64,000 nt of DNA from Cyclobacterium qasimii M12-11B (lineage in GTDB: Bacteria > Bacteroidota > Bacteroidia > Cytophagales > Cyclobacteriaceae). The translations under genes were made by a program, and so were the position numbers. The notes beneath the pieces are model-generated. The model was not told the origin of the DNA. It made no database searches and saw nothing but the letters and a program-made list of their open reading frames with translations. Positions 17,057-27,305 of this stretch are shown here, one piece after another (the first letter of the stretch is position 1; every line of letters starts with the position of its first letter). Location of the stretch: positions 43,475-107,474 of the forward strand of contig NZ_ATNM01000137.1 of assembly GCF_000427295.1 (NCBI RefSeq), in the 5' to 3' direction.

Positions 17057-19834
17057 CTAATCAATACTTAGCTCATATTTTAGCGTCTTCCCTTTTTCTA
17101 TTGCTGGAATTCCTTCTGTCATCCACAAAGGTGCCTTTTCACCTTTAAGGTAATGGTCAAAAAACTGGGACAATCGAATACTTAAATCCTTTTTATTCTT
17201 CCGCTCTTTCAGGTTGTGGTCTTCACCATTGTACACCAATAACCAGGAAGGAACATCATTCCTCTTTAATGCCATGAAAAACTCAATCCCCTGATACCAA
17301 GGAACTGCACCATCCTTATCATTGTGCATGATCAATGTCGGAGTTTCCACTCTATCGGTATAGAACAATGGTGAATTTTCAATATAATACAATGGCTTTT
17401 CCCAAAGCGTCCCACCAATCCTTGATTGGGTTTGTTCATACTGAAACATTCGACTCATCCCAGTACCCCAACGAATCCCTCCATAGGCAGATGTCATATT
17501 GACTACCGGTGCACCTGCTCCTGCAGCCTTAAACATATTGGTTTGGGTAATGACGTATGCAACCTGATACCCTCCCCAGCTTTGGCCTTGAATTCCAATA
17601 TTGTCTTTGTCTACAATTCCTTTTGCAATCATCGCCTGAACCCCAGGGACAATACAATCAAAAGCACTTGGTCCAGGCAATCCTATTTTATACTTGATGT
17701 CTGGTACAAAAACCAAATACTCATTACTTACAAAATAGGGAATATTGATTATAGATGCAGAAGGCACTGGTGAATAATAATGATGTAATGCGTCAGATCT
17801 TCTTTCATAGAAATAAACCATCATAGGGTATTTCTTATTCGGATCGAAATTTTCAGGTTTAAAAAGAAGCCCATTCATTTTGTCCCCATCGTTGGACAGA
17901 AAATCCACCAATTCTACATCTCCCCAATTGATGCCTTCTTGTTGTTTGTTGATTTGACTCATTTGATGCTCTTTGTGAAAATCTGCATCAGAATAATAAA
18001 CATCTGGACTTGCTTTAAAAGTCGATTTCTGATAAATGTATCGCTTCTTATTTTCGGCTATTTTTAAACCGTTATAAGTAGCTGCTCCATAAACCAGTAC
18101 TTTTGGCAGCTTGTCTCCCTTCCAATCACCACGAAAGAAACCACTGCTCTTGGTTTCATTTTCAAATCCACTAAGCATCATTTCATCACTCATATCAAAA
18201 TAATCCTTTTCAGAATCCAAATTTAATAAGCGATAAGTCATTTCACTTTTCTCACCTTTAACCCTGGTCAGATTCTTAGCTTGATCAAGCTTAAAGGGAT
18301 CAACTTTCCAAACATCATATTTTCCGTAGACTAGAAAAAATTCATCATCTGCAGACCAGCCGGGGCTACCATAACTTCTCGGTAAAGAAGGACTATCATG
18401 TAATTCATAGTGAAAGGCATCCTTAATTTCTGAAGTGAGCGCTATTTTCGCTTTACTAGCGAGGTCAATGGCCTGCCATGAGCTATCTGGAGCATTGTAC
18501 CAATAGACGAATTTACCAGCCGGAGAAATCCGGGGATTCCCAATCACATTTTCAGCCAATAAATTTATCTCACCTGTCTTTAAATTTACCCGGCTTAGGT
18601 CCTCTCCTATCTGTATGTCCCAACTATAAGCCCTCCGATAAGGACTATTGTCACGAACAATTGCCCAATCTCCTTTTTTAAATCTATTGAAATGGACATC
18701 ACTGCTGAGGCTTTCCCCTAAGAGATGAATTTCACTCTTACTAATTTGATATACAGCTACTTTACTCTCCCTCTCTCTATCTTCCAATTTTTTTAGTTGC
18801 ATGGGCTGAATCTCTTTGTCTTGCCAGCCCCAGATATCAAGGTTTACCCTTTCATCTTCCAAAATACTAGAGTCTGCCGCATAAGAGTAGGTTTTCGGCA
18901 GTGGATTCCAGCCAAAAAACAAATGTTCTCCGGAATCTGAAAAGGAAGGTGAAAAATGCTCGCTGACCCTATGGTCTTTTTGATCGGGAATACTTTCCCA
19001 ATGCTTAAACTCCCCTTCACCATCCAACAAGTACAGTTGGAAATCTTTGATTTCCTCCTCAACAGATGAAGTGCTTCCCAAAACTGCAAATTGAGCCCCA
19101 TTAGAAGAGAAAACAGGAAACTTATAAGCTGTCAAGCTATCAATTAACTGATTTTCAATTCCAGATTCTAAATCAAGGAGCTTTATAACTTTAAAATCTT
19201 CCTTTTTACTAACCAGGTACACTTTACTGCCGTCATCTGAAAAACCGTAATCCAATACCGTTTCAAAGGCGTAGGATTTATCGCCAACAAAACTTTGAAT
19301 GTTCAATACAAAAGGTTCATCCTTGCTCTTTACCGTTTTCGTTTCAATGGAACTTGTATCTTTATCAACTTTAGAAGGCACCTGATAAGCATACCAGTTT
19401 TTCACCTTTTTAGGTAATTTATATCCGCCAACTCCCGGAATTTTAATCTTTTCATCCGTTCTTAAATCAATTAAAAGCAGGCTGTCTTCAGGGAAGTCTT
19501 CTTTTTTAACTTTTTGGAGTTTAAGTTGCCTGATACTGTCTTTCTCTGCTTGGATCAAACCTATCATCCAGCGACTATTTTCCGAAAATGCTGCTTTACC
19601 CGCCCTAGGGATGGTTATCGCCTTTTTACTAGCTGCTAATTCAGTCAATTGAACCCTGCCATCACCATCCTGAAGGGCTATTTCCATCGCCACCCACTTA
19701 CCGTCTTTGGAGATTTGCTTATTTGCAATGGTTTCCCAACGGTCATAATCCTGATGCGATAGTGAGGGTTTAATTTGTTGAGCGGCCAAATTGAAGGCCA
19801 TAAATAGAAAAAGTACAATCGGAGAAAATCTCAA
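17057..19834 (-). CDS. S9-family prolyl oligopeptidase-like serine peptidase
   Basis: A 925-residue secreted peptidase with a signal peptide (IVLFLFMAFNLAAQ), a long N-terminal beta-propeller region with WD40/PD40-like repeats (to about residue 640), and a C-terminal alpha/beta hydrolase. The catalytic serine is in GQSWGGYQVAYV (Ser about 752), the acid in MHNDKDGAVPW (about 839-841), and the histidine in YNGEDHNL (about 873). It probably cleaves short peptides in the periplasm. The start codon is TTG at 19834; no in-frame ATG lies upstream before a stop. It stands alone, convergent with the LacI-family gene. Confidence 0.9.
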   Translation of the reverse strand: MRFSPIVLFLFMAFNLAAQQIKPSLSHQDYDRWETIANKQISKDGKWVAMEIALQDGDGRVQLTELAASKKAITIPRAGKAAFSENSRWMIGLIQAEKDSIRQLKLQKVKKEDFPEDSLLLIDLRTDEKIKIPGVGGYKLPKKVKNWYAYQVPSKVDKDTSSIETKTVKSKDEPFVLNIQSFVGDKSYAFETVLDYGFSDDGSKVYLVSKKEDFKVIKLLDLESGIENQLIDSLTAYKFPVFSSNGAQFAVLGSTSSVEEEIKDFQLYLLDGEGEFKHWESIPDQKDHRVSEHFSPSFSDSGEHLFFGWNPLPKTYSYAADSSILEDERVNLDIWGWQDKEIQPMQLKKLEDRERESKVAVYQISKSEIHLLGESLSSDVHFNRFKKGDWAIVRDNSPYRRAYSWDIQIGEDLSRVNLKTGEINLLAENVIGNPRISPAGKFVYWYNAPDSSWQAIDLASKAKIALTSEIKDAFHYELHDSPSLPRSYGSPGWSADDEFFLVYGKYDVWKVDPFKLDQAKNLTRVKGEKSEMTYRLLNLDSEKDYFDMSDEMMLSGFENETKSSGFFRGDWKGDKLPKVLVYGAATYNGLKIAENKKRYIYQKSTFKASPDVYYSDADFHKEHQMSQINKQQEGINWGDVELVDFLSNDGDKMNGLLFKPENFDPNKKYPMMVYFYERRSDALHHYYSPVPSASIINIPYFVSNEYLVFVPDIKYKIGLPGPSAFDCIVPGVQAMIAKGIVDKDNIGIQGQSWGGYQVAYVITQTNMFKAAGAGAPVVNMTSAYGGIRWGTGMSRMFQYEQTQSRIGGTLWEKPLYYIENSPLFYTDRVETPTLIMHNDKDGAVPWYQGIEFFMALKRNDVPSWLLVYNGEDHNLKERKNKKDLSIRLSQFFDHYLKGEKAPLWMTEGIPAIEKGKTLKYELSID

Positions 19835-20287
19835 TTTTTTGTAGTCGTTAGATGAAAACTAATAAGCCCCTAAGATAATCTTTTCCTTATTCCTTTCAAT
19901 AGAAAAAATAAATTTTCAAAACCATACTTGAAACAAAGAAACAAGAATGAACGTAAGTTTCTTTAGGTTTTTGATCAGATAAAATCGCCTTTGCGTCAGA
20001 TTGGGGGGTTCCTACTATAAAGCTTTGTTTAACTAAAACCCTCAATAGAAATTCTCTCATTGTTTGAATTTGAAAACTATTTTATAAATAGCCACAAAAG
20101 AATCTAGCTAATGGCTATAATTAATTCATTATTCAGTTGAAGGGTGTTTTGAACACTTAAATGAACATGAAATCAGCAATAATGACAATTTCTTATTCCT
20201 AAAAACAAAAATAGTCTGCAAATTCTTTGACAATTTAATAATTTAAGCAGATCTTTATTTTGGAATCAACAATTAACTTATTGAAAA
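19835..20287. other. Divergent intergenic region between the S9 peptidase and the Lrp-type regulator
   Basis: About 450 AT-rich bases with no gene. TTTG at 20226-20229 and TTTTGG around 20258 may be parts of a promoter for the Lrp-type gene, but the spacing is not convincing. Nothing else stands out. Confidence 0.4.
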
Positions 20288-20761
20288 ATGGACAAAATTT
20301 TAGATATTGACAATGTAGACCTCAAAATTATATCTCTGCTCAATAAAGATGCTAAAACCCCATATACTGAAATAGCTAAAAAGGTTTTCGTTTCTTCTGG
20401 GACCGTTCATGTCCGAATGAGAAAATTAGAAGACCTTGGAGTTGTGAAGAGTGCTACCTTGAATATTGACTTTTCGAAACTAGGATATGACATCTCTGCA
20501 TTTCTTGGTATTTATTTAGAAAAAAGCTCCCTTTACGATACTGTAATAGAAAAACTTAAAGACATATCTGAAGTAATAAACGCCTACTATACCACTGGGA
20601 ACTACAGCATTTTCGCGAAAATTATTTGTAAGGATACCAATCACTTGAGGGAGGTTTTAAATAAAATCCAATTGGTGGAAGGCATTGATAGAACAGAAAC
20701 GCTTATCGTTTTAGAGGAAAGTATCAACAGACCCATACATCTTGCAACCGATAAAAAGTAG
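20288..20761 (+). CDS. Lrp/AsnC-family transcriptional regulator
   Basis: 157 residues: N-terminal HTH (VDLKIISLLNKDAKTPYTEI, then AKKVFVSSGTVHVRMRKLED) and a C-terminal RAM/ligand-binding domain (AFLGIYLEKSSLYDTVIEKL; YYTTGNYSIFAKIICKD). Length is normal for the family, which senses amino acids or related metabolites and controls metabolic genes. It is 251 nt upstream of sufB on the same strand; a promoter-like element just before sufB suggests separate transcription, so a role in Fe-S control is not implied. Confidence 0.92.
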   Translation: MDKILDIDNVDLKIISLLNKDAKTPYTEIAKKVFVSSGTVHVRMRKLEDLGVVKSATLNIDFSKLGYDISAFLGIYLEKSSLYDTVIEKLKDISEVINAYYTTGNYSIFAKIICKDTNHLREVLNKIQLVEGIDRTETLIVLEESINRPIHLATDKK

Positions 20762-20967
20762 CTGAAATTAATTATTAAGACTAAATCTAAATAAAAAATT
20801 TATTTAGATTTTTGTATATTGTATATGGTTTTTTCAATATTTACTATTTTAACTGATAGTAATTTTTTAATATTATTACCCTGAATATCAGTAGATTAAG
20901 TAGTGAATTAGGTGTTATTTGATATTATTCCCTTCCTTTTAGAACAATAAAAAATAGATTAATGTTA

Positions 20968-20975
20968 TATATTTG
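20968..20975 (+). promoter_or_regulatory. Putative -7 element of the suf operon promoter
   Basis: TATATTTG is an exact match to the Bacteroidota -7 consensus TAnnTTTG and lies 37 nt before the sufB ATG. A clear -33 TTG at the right spacing is not visible, so the call rests on the -7 motif and position. Confidence 0.5.
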
Positions 20976-21012
20976 TGGAACAAAATATAATTAGTCTAAA
21001 TAACTCTTTTTT

Positions 21013-22458
21013 ATGAGCAAGGACAATGAAATCTTAGAAGAATTAACATCCAGAGAGTATGAACACGGATGGTCAGTAGATTACGAAGCTGATGAAGCTC
21101 CAATTGGCCTCAACGAAAACATCATTCGATGGATCTCTTCCAAAAAAGAAGAGCCTCAATGGCTTTTGGATTGGCGTCTCAAAGCTTTTGAACAATGGAG
21201 AAAAATGGATGAGCCTACTTGGGCCAATGTTCATTACCCGAAAATAGACCTTCAGTCGTTAAGGTATTATTCTGCTCCAAAACAAAAAAGCAAGTCCAAA
21301 AAAATTAGCGATATAGACCCTGAGCTTTTAAAAATATATGAAAGACTGGGTATTTCTTTAAATGAGCAAAAAAGACTTCAAGGTGTTGCAGTAGATGTAG
21401 TATTGGATTCTGTTTCTGTAGGAACAACATTCAAAGACACACTTTCAAAGCTTGGAGTAATATTCTGTTCCTTTAGTGAGGCAGTTACAGAACATCCGGA
21501 TTTGGTAAAAAAATACCTCGGATCTGTTGTGCCAGCTACAGACAACTACTATGCAGCACTTAATGCTGCAGTATTTTCAGATGGCTCATTTTGTTATATA
21601 CCGAAGGGTGTTCGTTGCCCTATGGAGCTTTCGACTTATTTTAGGATCAATGCAGCTAACACAGGGCAATTTGAAAGAACCCTTATTGTAGCAGAAGACC
21701 AATCTTATGTATCCTATTTAGAGGGCTGTACTGCGCCTCAAAGGGACGAAAACCAACTCCATGCAGCGGTTGTAGAGATTTATGCAGCAAAGAATGCTGA
21801 AGTAAAATATTCTACTGTTCAAAACTGGTACCCTGGAGATAAAAATGGCAAAGGTGGGATCTACAACTTTGTAACTAAAAGAGGTATTTGTGCTGGAGAC
21901 AATTCCAAAATTTCATGGACACAAGTAGAAACAGGTTCAGCCGTAACCTGGAAATACCCATCCTGTATCCTTAAGGGTGACAATTCAATTGGTGAGTTTT
22001 ATTCTGTTGCTGTAACAAATAACTACCAACAAGCTGACACGGGTACCAAAATGATTCATATTGGTAAAAATACCCGGTCAAGAATTGTTTCTAAAGGTAT
22101 ATCAGCGGGGAAATCACAGAATTCCTATAGAGGCCAGGTTCAGGTAATGAAAAGGGCTACCAACTCCAGGAATTTCTCACAGTGTGATTCACTCCTTATG
22201 GGTGACCAATGTGGTGCACATACATTCCCTTATATAGATATTCAAAACCCTACTGCCAAGGTAGAGCACGAAGCAACAACATCTAAAATTGGTGAAGATC
22301 AGATATTCTATTGTAACCAACGAGGAATTAGCTCTGAGGATGCAGTAGCTCTTATTGTAAATGGTTATGCCAAGGAAGTGTTAAATCAGCTCCCAATGGA
22401 GTTTGCTGTAGAGGCCCAAAAACTTTTGGCTCTTACTTTAGAAGGAAGCGTAGGTTAA
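21013..22458 (+). CDS. sufB: Fe-S cluster assembly scaffold protein SufB
   Basis: 481 residues, normal for SufB, the scaffold subunit of the SufBCD complex on which Fe-S clusters are built. Motifs include [20 protein letters not shown] (about 200-219), [20 protein letters not shown] and [19 protein letters not shown], plus the C-terminal [20 protein letters not shown] with its conserved Cys. First gene of sufBCDSE, followed after 12 nt by sufC. Confidence 0.97.
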   Translation: MSKDNEILEELTSREYEHGWSVDYEADEAPIGLNENIIRWISSKKEEPQWLLDWRLKAFEQWRKMDEPTWANVHYPKIDLQSLRYYSAPKQKSKSKKISDIDPELLKIYERLGISLNEQKRLQGVAVDVVLDSVSVGTTFKDTLSKLGVIFCSFSEAVTEHPDLVKKYLGSVVPATDNYYAALNAAVFSDGSFCYIPKGVRCPMELSTYFRINAANTGQFERTLIVAEDQSYVSYLEGCTAPQRDENQLHAAVVEIYAAKNAEVKYSTVQNWYPGDKNGKGGIYNFVTKRGICAGDNSKISWTQVETGSAVTWKYPSCILKGDNSIGEFYSVAVTNNYQQADTGTKMIHIGKNTRSRIVSKGISAGKSQNSYRGQVQVMKRATNSRNFSQCDSLLMGDQCGAHTFPYIDIQNPTAKVEHEATTSKIGEDQIFYCNQRGISSEDAVALIVNGYAKEVLNQLPMEFAVEAQKLLALTLEGSVG

Positions 22459-22470
22459 AAAATTAGAAAA

Positions 22471-23232
22471 ATGTTATCAATAAAAAATTTGCATGCTGCA
22501 ATTGAAGGCAGCCCGATATTGAATGGTATAAACCTTGAGATTAAAGCAGGTGAAGTACATGCCATCATGGGACCAAATGGTTCTGGAAAATCAACTTTGG
22601 CTTCAGTCTTGGCTGGACGAGAAGAATATGAAGTAACAGAAGGATCTGTTACTTTCAAAAACAAAAACATTTTGGAGCTTAGTCCAGAGGATAGGGCACG
22701 TGAGGGAATCTTTCTTGCCTTTCAATATCCAGTGGAAATCCCTGGCGTAAGTTCTACAAACTTCCTAAGAACGGCCGTTAACCAAGTGAGGGAATACAGA
22801 GGTCAAAGCCCACTAGATGCGGTAAAATTCCTTTCCCTTATGAAGGAGAAAATGAAGTTGGTGGAAATAGACCAAAAGCTATTGAGCAGGGCCTTGAATG
22901 AAGGCTTTTCTGGCGGGGAGAAAAAGAAAAATGAGATTTTCCAAATGGCCATGTTGGAACCAACACTTTCCATTTTGGATGAAACAGACTCAGGTTTAGA
23001 TATCGATGCGCTTAAAGTGGTGGCTAACGGAGTAAATCAACTCAAAACGAAAGACAATGCCACAATAGTGGTAACCCATTACCAACGTTTATTGGATTAT
23101 ATTGTCCCTGATTTTGTTCATGTCTTGTACAAAGGTAAAATAGTGAAATCTGGCACAAAAGATTTGGCTCTAGAACTTGAAGCCAAAGGTTACGACTGGA
23201 TCAAGGATGAATTATCAGGAGCAACGGTTTAA
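22471..23232 (+). CDS. sufC: Fe-S cluster assembly ATPase SufC
   Basis: 253-residue ABC-type ATPase of the SufBCD complex. Walker A GPNGSGKST (about residues 34-42), signature FSGGEKKKNEIFQM and Walker B LSILDETDSGLDID with the SufC-specific DETDSGLD are intact. It drives conformational change in SufBD during cluster assembly in the cytoplasm. Lies between sufB and sufD with 12- and 25-nt spacers. Confidence 0.97.
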   Translation: MLSIKNLHAAIEGSPILNGINLEIKAGEVHAIMGPNGSGKSTLASVLAGREEYEVTEGSVTFKNKNILELSPEDRAREGIFLAFQYPVEIPGVSSTNFLRTAVNQVREYRGQSPLDAVKFLSLMKEKMKLVEIDQKLLSRALNEGFSGGEKKKNEIFQMAMLEPTLSILDETDSGLDIDALKVVANGVNQLKTKDNATIVVTHYQRLLDYIVPDFVHVLYKGKIVKSGTKDLALELEAKGYDWIKDELSGATV

Positions 23233-23257
23233 TTTTAATCCAAGATTTTAATTTCTT

Positions 23258-24565
23258 ATGACAGTATCAACAAAGAAAGACCATCAACTGGTTGAATTAT
23301 TTCTTTCAACCCAGGCGAATTTAGATAAATCCGGCCTTCTTATTGAATTGAAGTCTGCTGCGAAATCATCACTGGACGAAACCGGCTTTCCTACTTTAAA
23401 GGAGGAGGAATATAAATTCACCAATATTAACAAACGAATTCTTGACAAGATAAAAAAATACGCATCTCCCAATACTGTAAATAATATTGGAGATGTGTTG
23501 GAAGCCAACCAATTGTTTAACTCACTTGAAGGGTATAAGCTAATCAGAAACAATGGCGTTTTTGAAGCAGAATTATCGTCTAAAAGTGATGGTTCATTTA
23601 TAGTTAAACCATTTTCTGACCTTAATTCCGATGAAGTAAAAGAAATTGGATCGATTGAAACTATAAATAAGGATCCTTTCACGGCTTTAAATTCCTATTC
23701 TTTTGAATCGGGTATTAGGGTTGAGATTCCAGAGGGAGCGATATTAGAGCAGCCAATATTATTGGTGGATGTAATAAGTGCTGACGCAAATGGTGAGTGT
23801 GTCCACCCTAGGGCCTATTTCCATGCAGGAAAAAACAGCCAAGCAACAGTAATAGAAATAACTATATTTCTTGATGAGTCTCCGGTCTTCCTTAATGAAG
23901 TCCAGGAATGGAACATCGAGAGCAATGCGCACATTCGTCATTACAAACTTCAGGATGGGCACAAAGCAGAACTAGGAGTAAGCAACACAAGCTCAAATTT
24001 AGCTCGGGATGCAACTTTCACCTCAGTCCTTTTGAGTCTTAATGGAGAAATGCTTAGAAACAACCTTAGTATAAATATCAATGACACTAATTGTACAGGG
24101 AATATGTATGGGATTTATATGCTCAATGGCAAAACCCATGTAGACAACCATACAAATGTTGATCATAAGATGCCACATTCTGAATCAAATGAACTTTATA
24201 AAGGGATTTTGACGGACCAATCCAGAGGTGTTTTTAATGGTAAAATCTTCGTAAGGAAGGATGCACAAAAGACGAATGCTTTTCAACAAAACAATAACAT
24301 CCTATTGTCAGAAGAGGCCATTTTAAATACAAAACCTCAACTTGAAATTTGGGCGGATGATGTAAAATGTTCTCATGGCTGTACTACGGGTCAGCTTGAC
24401 GAGGAAGCACTCTTCTATCTCAGAGCAAGAGGAATAGGAAAAGAAAGTGCCAAATCCTTGTTACTTTATGCATTTGCAGGTGAGGTACTTGACAAAATTA
24501 CCCACGAAACCTTTAAAAAATACTGTGAAGAAATAGTACATGAGCGACTTGGAGCCATTAAATAG
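23258..24565 (+). CDS. sufD: Fe-S cluster assembly protein SufD
   Basis: 435 residues; a SufB paralogue that forms the heterodimer on which iron and sulfide are assembled. The C-terminal core shows NGKTHVDNHTNVDHKMPHSE, GVFNGKIFVRKDAQKTNAFQ and SHGCTTGQLDEEALFYLRAR, the SufD signature with the conserved His and Cys region. The N-terminal ~120 residues are variable. Its last 26 nt overlap the start of sufS in another frame, which suggests tight translational coupling. Confidence 0.96.
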   Translation: MTVSTKKDHQLVELFLSTQANLDKSGLLIELKSAAKSSLDETGFPTLKEEEYKFTNINKRILDKIKKYASPNTVNNIGDVLEANQLFNSLEGYKLIRNNGVFEAELSSKSDGSFIVKPFSDLNSDEVKEIGSIETINKDPFTALNSYSFESGIRVEIPEGAILEQPILLVDVISADANGECVHPRAYFHAGKNSQATVIEITIFLDESPVFLNEVQEWNIESNAHIRHYKLQDGHKAELGVSNTSSNLARDATFTSVLLSLNGEMLRNNLSININDTNCTGNMYGIYMLNGKTHVDNHTNVDHKMPHSESNELYKGILTDQSRGVFNGKIFVRKDAQKTNAFQQNNNILLSEEAILNTKPQLEIWADDVKCSHGCTTGQLDEEALFYLRARGIGKESAKSLLLYAFAGEVLDKITHETFKKYCEEIVHERLGAIK

Positions 24566-25796
24566 TATTAATTCAGGAATAATAGCTGAGGATAAAATCA
24601 GAGCGCTTTTCCCTATACTTCATCAGGAAGTAAATGGAAAGCCTTTGGTCTATTTTGACAATGCCGCTACTACTCAAAAGCCGATTCAAGTCATTGATGC
24701 CTTGAAGAAGTATTATGAGGTGGACAATTCCAATATTCACAGAGGAGCGCATACCCTGGCTTCAAGAGCTACTGATTATTTTGAGCAGACTAGAAACCTT
24801 GTCAAACAATTCATAAATGCTCCTTCCACGGAGCAAGTAATTTTCACCAAAGGAACCACTGATAGTATAAATTTAGTGGCTTCCACCTTTGGTAGAAAGT
24901 TCATTGCTGAGGGAGATGAAATAATAATCTCCACATTAGAGCATCATTCTAATATTGTTCCCTGGCAGATGTTGTGTGAAGAGAAGGGAGCAATTTTAAA
25001 AATAATCCCTATTCATGACAATGGAGAACTAGATTTAGAAGCCTACAAAAATCTATTGTCCAATAAAACCAAATTGGTGGCGGTAGTTCATGCCTCCAAT
25101 GCCTTAGGAACAATCAATCCTGTCAAGGAAATGATTGAGCAAGCCCATGAATTTGGGGCAAAGTTCCTTTTAGATGGTGCACAGAGTACAGCTCATTTAG
25201 ACGTAGATGTTCAGGATTTAGATTGTGACTTTCTCGCATTTTCTGCGCATAAAGTATACGGACCTACCGGAGTTGGCATTCTATATGGAAAGTGGGAACT
25301 TCTAGAATCAATGCCTCCTTACCAAGGTGGTGGCGAAATGATAAAAGAGGTCACCTTTGCGAAAACAACTTATAATGACATTCCTTATAAATTTGAAGCT
25401 GGAACACCCAATATTGCTGATGTGATAGCTTTTGGTGAAGCCATTAGGTTCGTTAATCAGTTAGGCAAAGCAGCTATAAGGAAGCATGAAAACCAACTCT
25501 TAGAACATGCCAGAGAAAGGTGTGCAACGATAAAAGGTTTTATCCCAATCGGTACTGCCAGAGATAAGGTAAGTGTTTTGAGTTTTGGTATAAATAATAT
25601 TCACCCATTTGACGTAGGGATGATGTTGGATGCCTCTGGTATTGCCGTTAGAACCGGACACCATTGCACCCAACCACTTATGGAGCGGTTTAAGATTGAG
25701 GGAACTGTCAGGGCTTCTTTTGCTGTTTACAATACCATAGAAGAAGTTGATAGGCTAGTTGAGAGTTTGACCAAAATCTCAAAAAGGAAAAATTAA
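24540..25796 (+). CDS. sufS: Cysteine desulfurase SufS
   Basis: 418-residue PLP enzyme (group II cysteine desulfurase) that takes sulfur from cysteine for the SufE/SufBCD system. The substrate-region pattern FDNAATTQKP, the PLP lysine in FSAHKVYGPTGVGILYG and the catalytic cysteine in VRTGHHCTQPLMERF are all present. The ATG at 24540 overlaps the sufD end by 26 nt; its stop overlaps the sufE start (TAATG at 25794-25798). Confidence 0.97.
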   Translation: MSDLEPLNSINSGIIAEDKIRALFPILHQEVNGKPLVYFDNAATTQKPIQVIDALKKYYEVDNSNIHRGAHTLASRATDYFEQTRNLVKQFINAPSTEQVIFTKGTTDSINLVASTFGRKFIAEGDEIIISTLEHHSNIVPWQMLCEEKGAILKIIPIHDNGELDLEAYKNLLSNKTKLVAVVHASNALGTINPVKEMIEQAHEFGAKFLLDGAQSTAHLDVDVQDLDCDFLAFSAHKVYGPTGVGILYGKWELLESMPPYQGGGEMIKEVTFAKTTYNDIPYKFEAGTPNIADVIAFGEAIRFVNQLGKAAIRKHENQLLEHARERCATIKGFIPIGTARDKVSVLSFGINNIHPFDVGMMLDASGIAVRTGHHCTQPLMERFKIEGTVRASFAVYNTIEEVDRLVESLTKISKRKN

Positions 25797-26227
25797 TGGC
25801 AGATATAAACAGTATTCAGGAGGAGATAATTAGCGAATTTGAAATTCTGGGTGATGACAAGGAATCCACTATCTATTATATTATGGAGCTTGGGGATCAA
25901 CTACAAGAATTTCCTGAAGAAGAAAAAAAAGAAGACAATATCATCAAAGGCTGTCAGTCTAAAGTTTGGTTGACAACAACCCTTGAAGATGGGAAAATCT
26001 GTTTTCAAGCAGACTCAAATACAGACATTACAAAAGGGCTTATCAGTTTACTTATTAGAGTGCTGTCAGAAAGAAAAGCCAGTGAAATAATCAATGCAGA
26101 TCTTTACTTTATTGATAAGATTGGCATGGGAAACATCATAGGTTCACAGCGGTCTAATGGACTTTCAGCTATGATAAAACAAATGAAGCTATATGCAATA
26201 GCGTATCAAGCCAAAACAAATGCATAA
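25796..26227 (+). CDS. sufE: Cysteine desulfuration protein SufE
   Basis: 143 residues; accepts persulfide sulfur from SufS and passes it to SufB. The acceptor cysteine lies in IIKGCQSKVWL (about residue 60), the SufE hallmark, and LIRVLSERKASEI follows. It overlaps sufS by one base and the next gene by 8 nt, so the five suf genes and the SufT-like gene form one operon. Confidence 0.96.
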   Translation: MADINSIQEEIISEFEILGDDKESTIYYIMELGDQLQEFPEEEKKEDNIIKGCQSKVWLTTTLEDGKICFQADSNTDITKGLISLLIRVLSERKASEIINADLYFIDKIGMGNIIGSQRSNGLSAMIKQMKLYAIAYQAKTNA

Positions 26228-26570
26228 ATCAGCTATGGAAAAAACAGATCAATCAACAGACGATCAGGAAGAGATAAAACGTAAGGTCGTTAATGCGATT
26301 AAAGATGTCTATGATCCTGAAATCCCAGTAGATGTTTACGAGCTTGGTCTTATTTATGAAATCACTGTTTACCCTGTAAACAATGTTTATATACTAATGA
26401 CGCTCACATCACCTAATTGTCCTGCTGCGGAAACAATCCCTTCCGAAGTAAAAACAAGTGTCTCTAGTATAGAAGGCGTTAACAATGTCGAAGTTGAGCT
26501 TACCTTTGACCCACCCTATTCTCAAGACATGATGTCAGAAGTAGCAAAGCTAGAATTGGGATTTTTATAA
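26220..26570 (+). CDS. SufT-like/DUF59 (MIP18 family) Fe-S assembly protein
   Basis: 116 residues of the DUF59/PaaD-like family, implicated in maturation of Fe-S proteins. The conserved YDPEIPVDVYELGLIYEI and LTSPNCPAAETIPSEV (with the family cysteine) are present, then VEVELTFDPPYSQDMMSE. The start could be ATG 26220, overlapping sufE by 8 nt, or ATG 26235 (MEKTDQ). Co-location with sufBCDSE supports the role. Confidence 0.92.
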   Translation: MHKSAMEKTDQSTDDQEEIKRKVVNAIKDVYDPEIPVDVYELGLIYEITVYPVNNVYILMTLTSPNCPAAETIPSEVKTSVSSIEGVNNVEVELTFDPPYSQDMMSEVAKLELGFL

Positions 26571-26594
26571 TAGTAACTTATAAACAAAAAGAAT

Positions 26595-27011
26595 ATGTAT
26601 CCAGAAGAATTGATAGCACCAATGCGTGCAGAGCTTACAGAAGTTGGTTTCAAGGAATTCAGATCAGCTCAGGATGTAGAAGATCATCTTAAAGAACATA
26701 AAGGAACTACTTTTATTGTTGTGAATTCAGTTTGTGGTTGCGCAGCAGGTGCCGCTCGTCCAGGAGTTCGTACAGCAATAGAGAAAGCTGCCAAGAAACC
26801 AGATGTTTTAGCAACCGTATTTGCAGGAAACGATGCTGATGCTGTCGCCAAATTTAGAGAACTGACTCTTCCTTATCCTCCATCTTCTCCAGCCATGGCA
26901 TTGTTCAAAGATGGTGAATTGGTGCACTTTATTGAGAGACATCATATTGAAGGAAGAAATGCGCAAATGATCGGCGATCATTTGGTAGAAGTATTCGAAC
27001 ACTTTTGTTAA
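26595..27011 (+). CDS. BrxA/BrxB-family bacilliredoxin
   Basis: 138-residue thioredoxin-fold protein of the YphP/YqiW family, which in Firmicutes removes bacillithiol from oxidised proteins. The active site VNSVCGCAAGAARPGV carries the CGC motif at about residues 52-54. It lies 24 nt after the suf operon, so co-transcription is likely; a redox repair role beside Fe-S assembly is sensible but inferred. A small hairpin follows the stop. Confidence 0.92.
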   Translation: MYPEELIAPMRAELTEVGFKEFRSAQDVEDHLKEHKGTTFIVVNSVCGCAAGAARPGVRTAIEKAAKKPDVLATVFAGNDADAVAKFRELTLPYPPSSPAMALFKDGELVHFIERHHIEGRNAQMIGDHLVEVFEHFC

Positions 27012-27012
27012 G

Positions 27013-27033
27013 GAATACCCATAAAGGGTATTC
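27013..27033 (+). terminator. Weak terminator-like hairpin after the bacilliredoxin gene
   Basis: An 8-bp stem GAATACCC / GGGTATTC with a 5-nt loop begins right after the stop codon and is followed only by TTTAC. It may end the suf transcript or only stabilise its 3' end. Confidence 0.5.
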
Positions 27034-27171
27034 TTTACTCTCCCCAAAAGCAATAAAAATAGCATAAGATAAATTTGGTCAATTCAACCAAAAATAAATC
27101 TGAAATGGTAGGATAATAGATATATTAATTGCTTTAATTAGGACAAAACTAATTTTTTCCAAATTAAGTTT

Positions 27172-27179
27172 TAATTTTG
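27172..27179 (+). promoter_or_regulatory. Putative -7 element upstream of citrate synthase
   Basis: TAATTTTG matches TAnnTTTG and lies 126 nt before the citrate synthase ATG. No clear -33 motif is seen at the expected spacing, and such AT-rich DNA gives chance matches, so confidence is low. Confidence 0.3.
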
Positions 27180-27305
27180 ATTTATCAATACAACAGCATT
27201 CGAAATGCATTTTGGGAAAATATTAACCAAAATTTACTAAATTGTAGTCAAATCTATTTTAACTGAAGAATTTAGTAATTTATAAAATCATTTAATTATA
27301 AACAC

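Noticed and set aside
24540..24565. The 26-nt sufD/sufS overlap as a misplaced start
   Set aside because: Both ends are supported by family length and the ATG gives the expected SufS N-terminus; overlaps of this size are common in tight operons.
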